This document shows, in pieces, positions 62,026-64,000 of a stretch of DNA of 64,000 nt; positions within the stretch are counted from its first letter, which is position 1; each line of letters opens with the position of its first letter. The translations under genes were made by a program, and so were the position numbers. Origin of the DNA: G965220075 sp965220075 (GTDB taxonomy: Bacteria; Chloroflexota; UBA11872); assembly GCA_965220075.1 (NCBI GenBank), contig OZ244806.1:434001-498000 (forward strand), given 5' to 3'. The notes under the pieces are model-generated. The model searched no databases and was not told the origin of the DNA. It saw nothing but the letters and a program-made list of their open reading frames with translations.

Positions 62026-63645
62026 ATGATCGACGTGACTAGCTCCAGCCACTCAGAGCGCGCGCACGGCGTCGACGCCGTGGGCCTCTACAACACCGGC
62101 AGGGTTTTCTGGAATCTCTCGGCAGCGGCCCTTTACGAAGAGGCGCAGCGCCGCGGTGAGGGTCAAGTGGCCGATCACGGCCCGTTAGTCGTGCGTACGG
62201 TCCCTCACACCGGCCGTTCGCCCAAGGACAAGTTCGTAGTGCGGGACGCCGCCCGTGCCGACGAGATCTGGTGGGGCGCCAACAACCAGCCTCTCGAGCC
62301 CGCGCATTTCGCGATGCTCTTAGAGCGCGTTCGTTCTTACGCGCAGCGCCGCGACCTGTTCGTGCAGGACTGCTACGCCGGCGCCGACCCGCGCTACCGT
62401 CTGCCCATTCGGGTTATCAGCCAGTACGCCTGGCACGGCCTGTTCGCCCGCAGCCTGTTCCTGACTCCCGCGGAGCAGGATCTACCGGCCCACGCGCCGC
62501 AGTTCACGGTCATCGACATGGCGGAGCTCCAGGCCGACCCCGCCCTGGACGGCACCAACTCCGAAGTCGCCATCGCGCTCGATTTCGCCCGCAAGCTCGT
62601 GCTGATACTGGGCACGCGTTACGGCGGTGAGATCAAGAAGTCGATCTTTACGATCCTGAACTACATCTTGCCCTCGCGCGGCGTGCTGCCCATGCATTGC
62701 TCGGCCAACGCCGGGCCGGACGGTGACGTGGCGCTGTTCTTCGGGCTCTCCGGCACGGGCAAGACCACCCTCTCCACCGATCCCACCCGGCCCCTGATCG
62801 GCGACGACGAGCATGGCTGGACCGACGACGGCGTCTTCAACTTCGAGGGTGGCTGCTACGCCAAGACGATTCGTCTGTCCGCCGAGCACGAGCCCGAGAT
62901 CTATCAAACGACCCGCCGCTTTGGCACCGTGCTCGAGAACGTGCCCATCGACGAGCGCACCCGCCGCATCGATCTCGACTCCGAGGAGATCACCGAGAAC
63001 ACTCGCGGCGCCTATCCCATCCGGCATCTGCAAAACGTGATAATCGAGGGCCGGGGCGGCCATCCGAGCAACGTGGTGTTCCTCACGGCCGACGCCTTCG
63101 GCGTGCTCCCCCCTATCGCCAGGCTTACGCCCGAGCAGGCCATGTATCACTTCCTGCTTGGATACACCGCGCGGGTAGCGGGCACCGAGCGCGGGGTCAC
63201 GGAGCCGCAGGCGACCTTCAGCGCCTGCTTTGGCGCGCCCTTCCTGCCGCTTCCGCCAGCCACTTACGCGTCCATGCTGGGCCGGCGCTTGTCCGAGCAC
63301 GCGGCTAAAGTGTGGCTGATCAACACCGGCTGGTCGGGCGGCCCGGCCACCGAGAGCGAGCGAATCAACTTGCCCCATACCCGTGCGATCGTGCGCGCCG
63401 CGCTCAGCGGCGCACTAGACGATGTCGAATATGAGACGGAGCCCGCCTTCGGACTGGCGCTGCCCACCGAGTGTCCCGGCGTACCGACCGAGATCCTCCG
63501 GCCGCGCGATCTGTGGGCCGATCCCTCCCGCTACGACGAGCACGCCGCGCGGCTCGCCGGACTCATGCACGAGGCATTCGCCACCTACGCGGCGGGAGTG
63601 GAGCCGGCCGTGCGCGACGCCGGCCCGCCCGTAACTCCCGCGTAA
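62026..63645 (+). CDS. pckA: Phosphoenolpyruvate carboxykinase (ATP)
   Basis: A 539-residue ATP-dependent PEPCK. FFGLSGTGKTTLSTDP (about residues 239-254) is the kinase-1a P-loop, LIGDDEHGWTDDGVFNFEGG the metal-binding kinase-2 region, RYGGEIKKSIFTILNY the PEPCK-specific domain with catalytic Lys, and VRTVPHTGRSPKDKFVV the N-terminal oxaloacetate site. It converts oxaloacetate and ATP to PEP, CO2 and ADP, the entry to gluconeogenesis. GGAGGA ends just before ATG 62026. Its length and all motifs are normal. It stands alone, followed by repeat-rich spacer. Confidence 0.96.
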   Translation: MIDVTSSSHSERAHGVDAVGLYNTGRVFWNLSAAALYEEAQRRGEGQVADHGPLVVRTVPHTGRSPKDKFVVRDAARADEIWWGANNQPLEPAHFAMLLERVRSYAQRRDLFVQDCYAGADPRYRLPIRVISQYAWHGLFARSLFLTPAEQDLPAHAPQFTVIDMAELQADPALDGTNSEVAIALDFARKLVLILGTRYGGEIKKSIFTILNYILPSRGVLPMHCSANAGPDGDVALFFGLSGTGKTTLSTDPTRPLIGDDEHGWTDDGVFNFEGGCYAKTIRLSAEHEPEIYQTTRRFGTVLENVPIDERTRRIDLDSEEITENTRGAYPIRHLQNVIIEGRGGHPSNVVFLTADAFGVLPPIARLTPEQAMYHFLLGYTARVAGTERGVTEPQATFSACFGAPFLPLPPATYASMLGRRLSEHAAKVWLINTGWSGGPATESERINLPHTRAIVRAALSGALDDVEYETEPAFGLALPTECPGVPTEILRPRDLWADPSRYDEHAARLAGLMHEAFATYAAGVEPAVRDAGPPVTPA

Positions 63646-63858
63646 AGAGACCTTTGCGTAACCTCTCCAGCGGAGGCGGGAGAGCGGGCCTTATCCCCTC
63701 TCCCTTGAAGAGACCTTTGCGTCACCCCTCGTCATTCCCGCGCACGCGGGAATCTAGGCCCCGCCCAACCTGGAGCCGCGCAGGGTTCTACCCGGACATC
63801 CTTAGCCTGACCGGGTTATGCAAACGTCTCCGGCTGGGAGAGGGGTTGGGGGTGTCTT
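63645..63858. repeat. Repeat-rich spacer after pckA
   Basis: It contains a 15-bp direct repeat AAGAGACCTTTGCGT at 63645-63659 and 63708-63722, an ATTCCCGCG ca CGCGGGAAT hairpin at 63734-63753, and a CTCC...GGGAGAGGGG hairpin with G-rich tail at 63828-63858 (copy D of the family seen at 18969). No gene lies in 63646-63919. Confidence 0.65.
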
Positions 63859-63919
63859 CCCGCGGCCGACGTCTCTCTCAAACAAATGGACCGACTACGG
63901 CCCGTGCTTGTAGTCCGCG

Positions 63920-64000
63920 TCAGTTCCGAATCAGCCGGACCTCAGCGTTCGCGTCAATCTCCGCCCAGATCCGATCCGCCGTCACCGCCGGCAGCCCGCG
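63920..64000 (-). CDS. Probable PIN-domain (VapC-type) toxin, C-terminal end only
   Basis: Twenty-six residues are visible (GLPAVTADRIWAEIDANAEV then RLIRN and stop); the gene continues beyond the right edge. GLPxxTADRxWAE followed by a short strand ending LIR is the standard C-terminus of VapC PIN-domain RNases, where the Asp in TAD is a metal ligand. If so, a vapB antitoxin should lie just beyond the window. The assignment rests on this short piece alone. Confidence 0.55.
   Translation of the reverse strand, partial: RGLPAVTADRIWAEIDANAEVRLIRN

Overview
The window is a GC-rich bacterial chromosome segment with tightly packed genes, many joined by ATGA/GTGA stop-start overlaps and many using GTG or TTG starts. 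The best guess is a free-living member of the Chloroflexota, close to Dehalococcoidia/SAR202. This is an inference from the gene mix: many Gfo/Idh/MocA, enolase-superfamily and luciferase-like oxidoreductases, a cytoplasmic-looking penicillin acylase, and lipoproteins with Val-Glu-Lys-rich linkers (the 42.2-kb lipoprotein and PstS). No rRNA, tRNA or marker gene here settles the lineage.

Layout. (1) 1-18,920: a plus-strand surface-polysaccharide cluster with eight GT4-type glycosyltransferases (the first cut by the window edge), a CgeB-like glycosyltransferase, a methyltransferase, a Wzx-like flippase, a YfhO-like membrane protein, a toroid-like protein, a sugar epimerase and, last, the initiating phosphoglycosyltransferase. 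An intrinsic terminator stands 14 bases before the epimerase and may split the cluster. (2) 19,196-25,660: a class III aminotransferase, an orphan LanC-like protein with all zinc ligands, a REP-flanked REP-associated transposase (RAYT) with a frameshift, a Gfo/Idh/MocA dehydrogenase, transposase debris, a small hypothetical gene and an Ldh-type dehydrogenase. (3) 25,714-47,981: housekeeping and catabolic genes, including ispH, a YyaL/DUF255 protein, SDR, GNAT, a sugar-phosphate isomerase-like protein, an MMPL transporter, a second Gfo/Idh/MocA gene, two D-2-hydroxyacid dehydrogenases, an enolase-superfamily enzyme, an alpha/beta hydrolase, an LLM monooxygenase, an SMP-30 lactonase, a DUF4349/DUF11 lipoprotein, a DUF2156 protein, a TPP enzyme and a quinone reductase. 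(4) 48,128-55,350: a phosphate-starvation locus (OmpR regulator, PhoR-like kinase, broken arsC-like gene, pstS-pstC-pstA-pstB-phoU) with a possible Pho box before pstS. (5) 55,597-57,764: an islet of small accessory genes (DUF2513, Excalibur, a frameshifted HNH nuclease and several tiny membrane proteins). (6) 57,875-64,000: penicillin acylase, acetoacetate decarboxylase-like, GyrI-like and ATP-dependent PEP carboxykinase genes, a repeat-rich spacer, and the tail of a probable VapC toxin.

Short dispersed repeats are a theme. One set consists of GGTTCGCGAACC-type palindromes, four of which carry a 5' GTAG foot as in REP elements and surround the RAYT. A second set is CCCTCTCC/GGAGAGGG hairpins followed by a G-rich tail. 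A third is ATTCC-n-GGAAT hairpins. The fourth is an 86-bp unit found in opposite orientations just behind both Gfo/Idh/MocA genes. The strongest candidate for something undescribed is the RAYT unit with inverted REPs at both ends and a further REP read in frame inside its gene.
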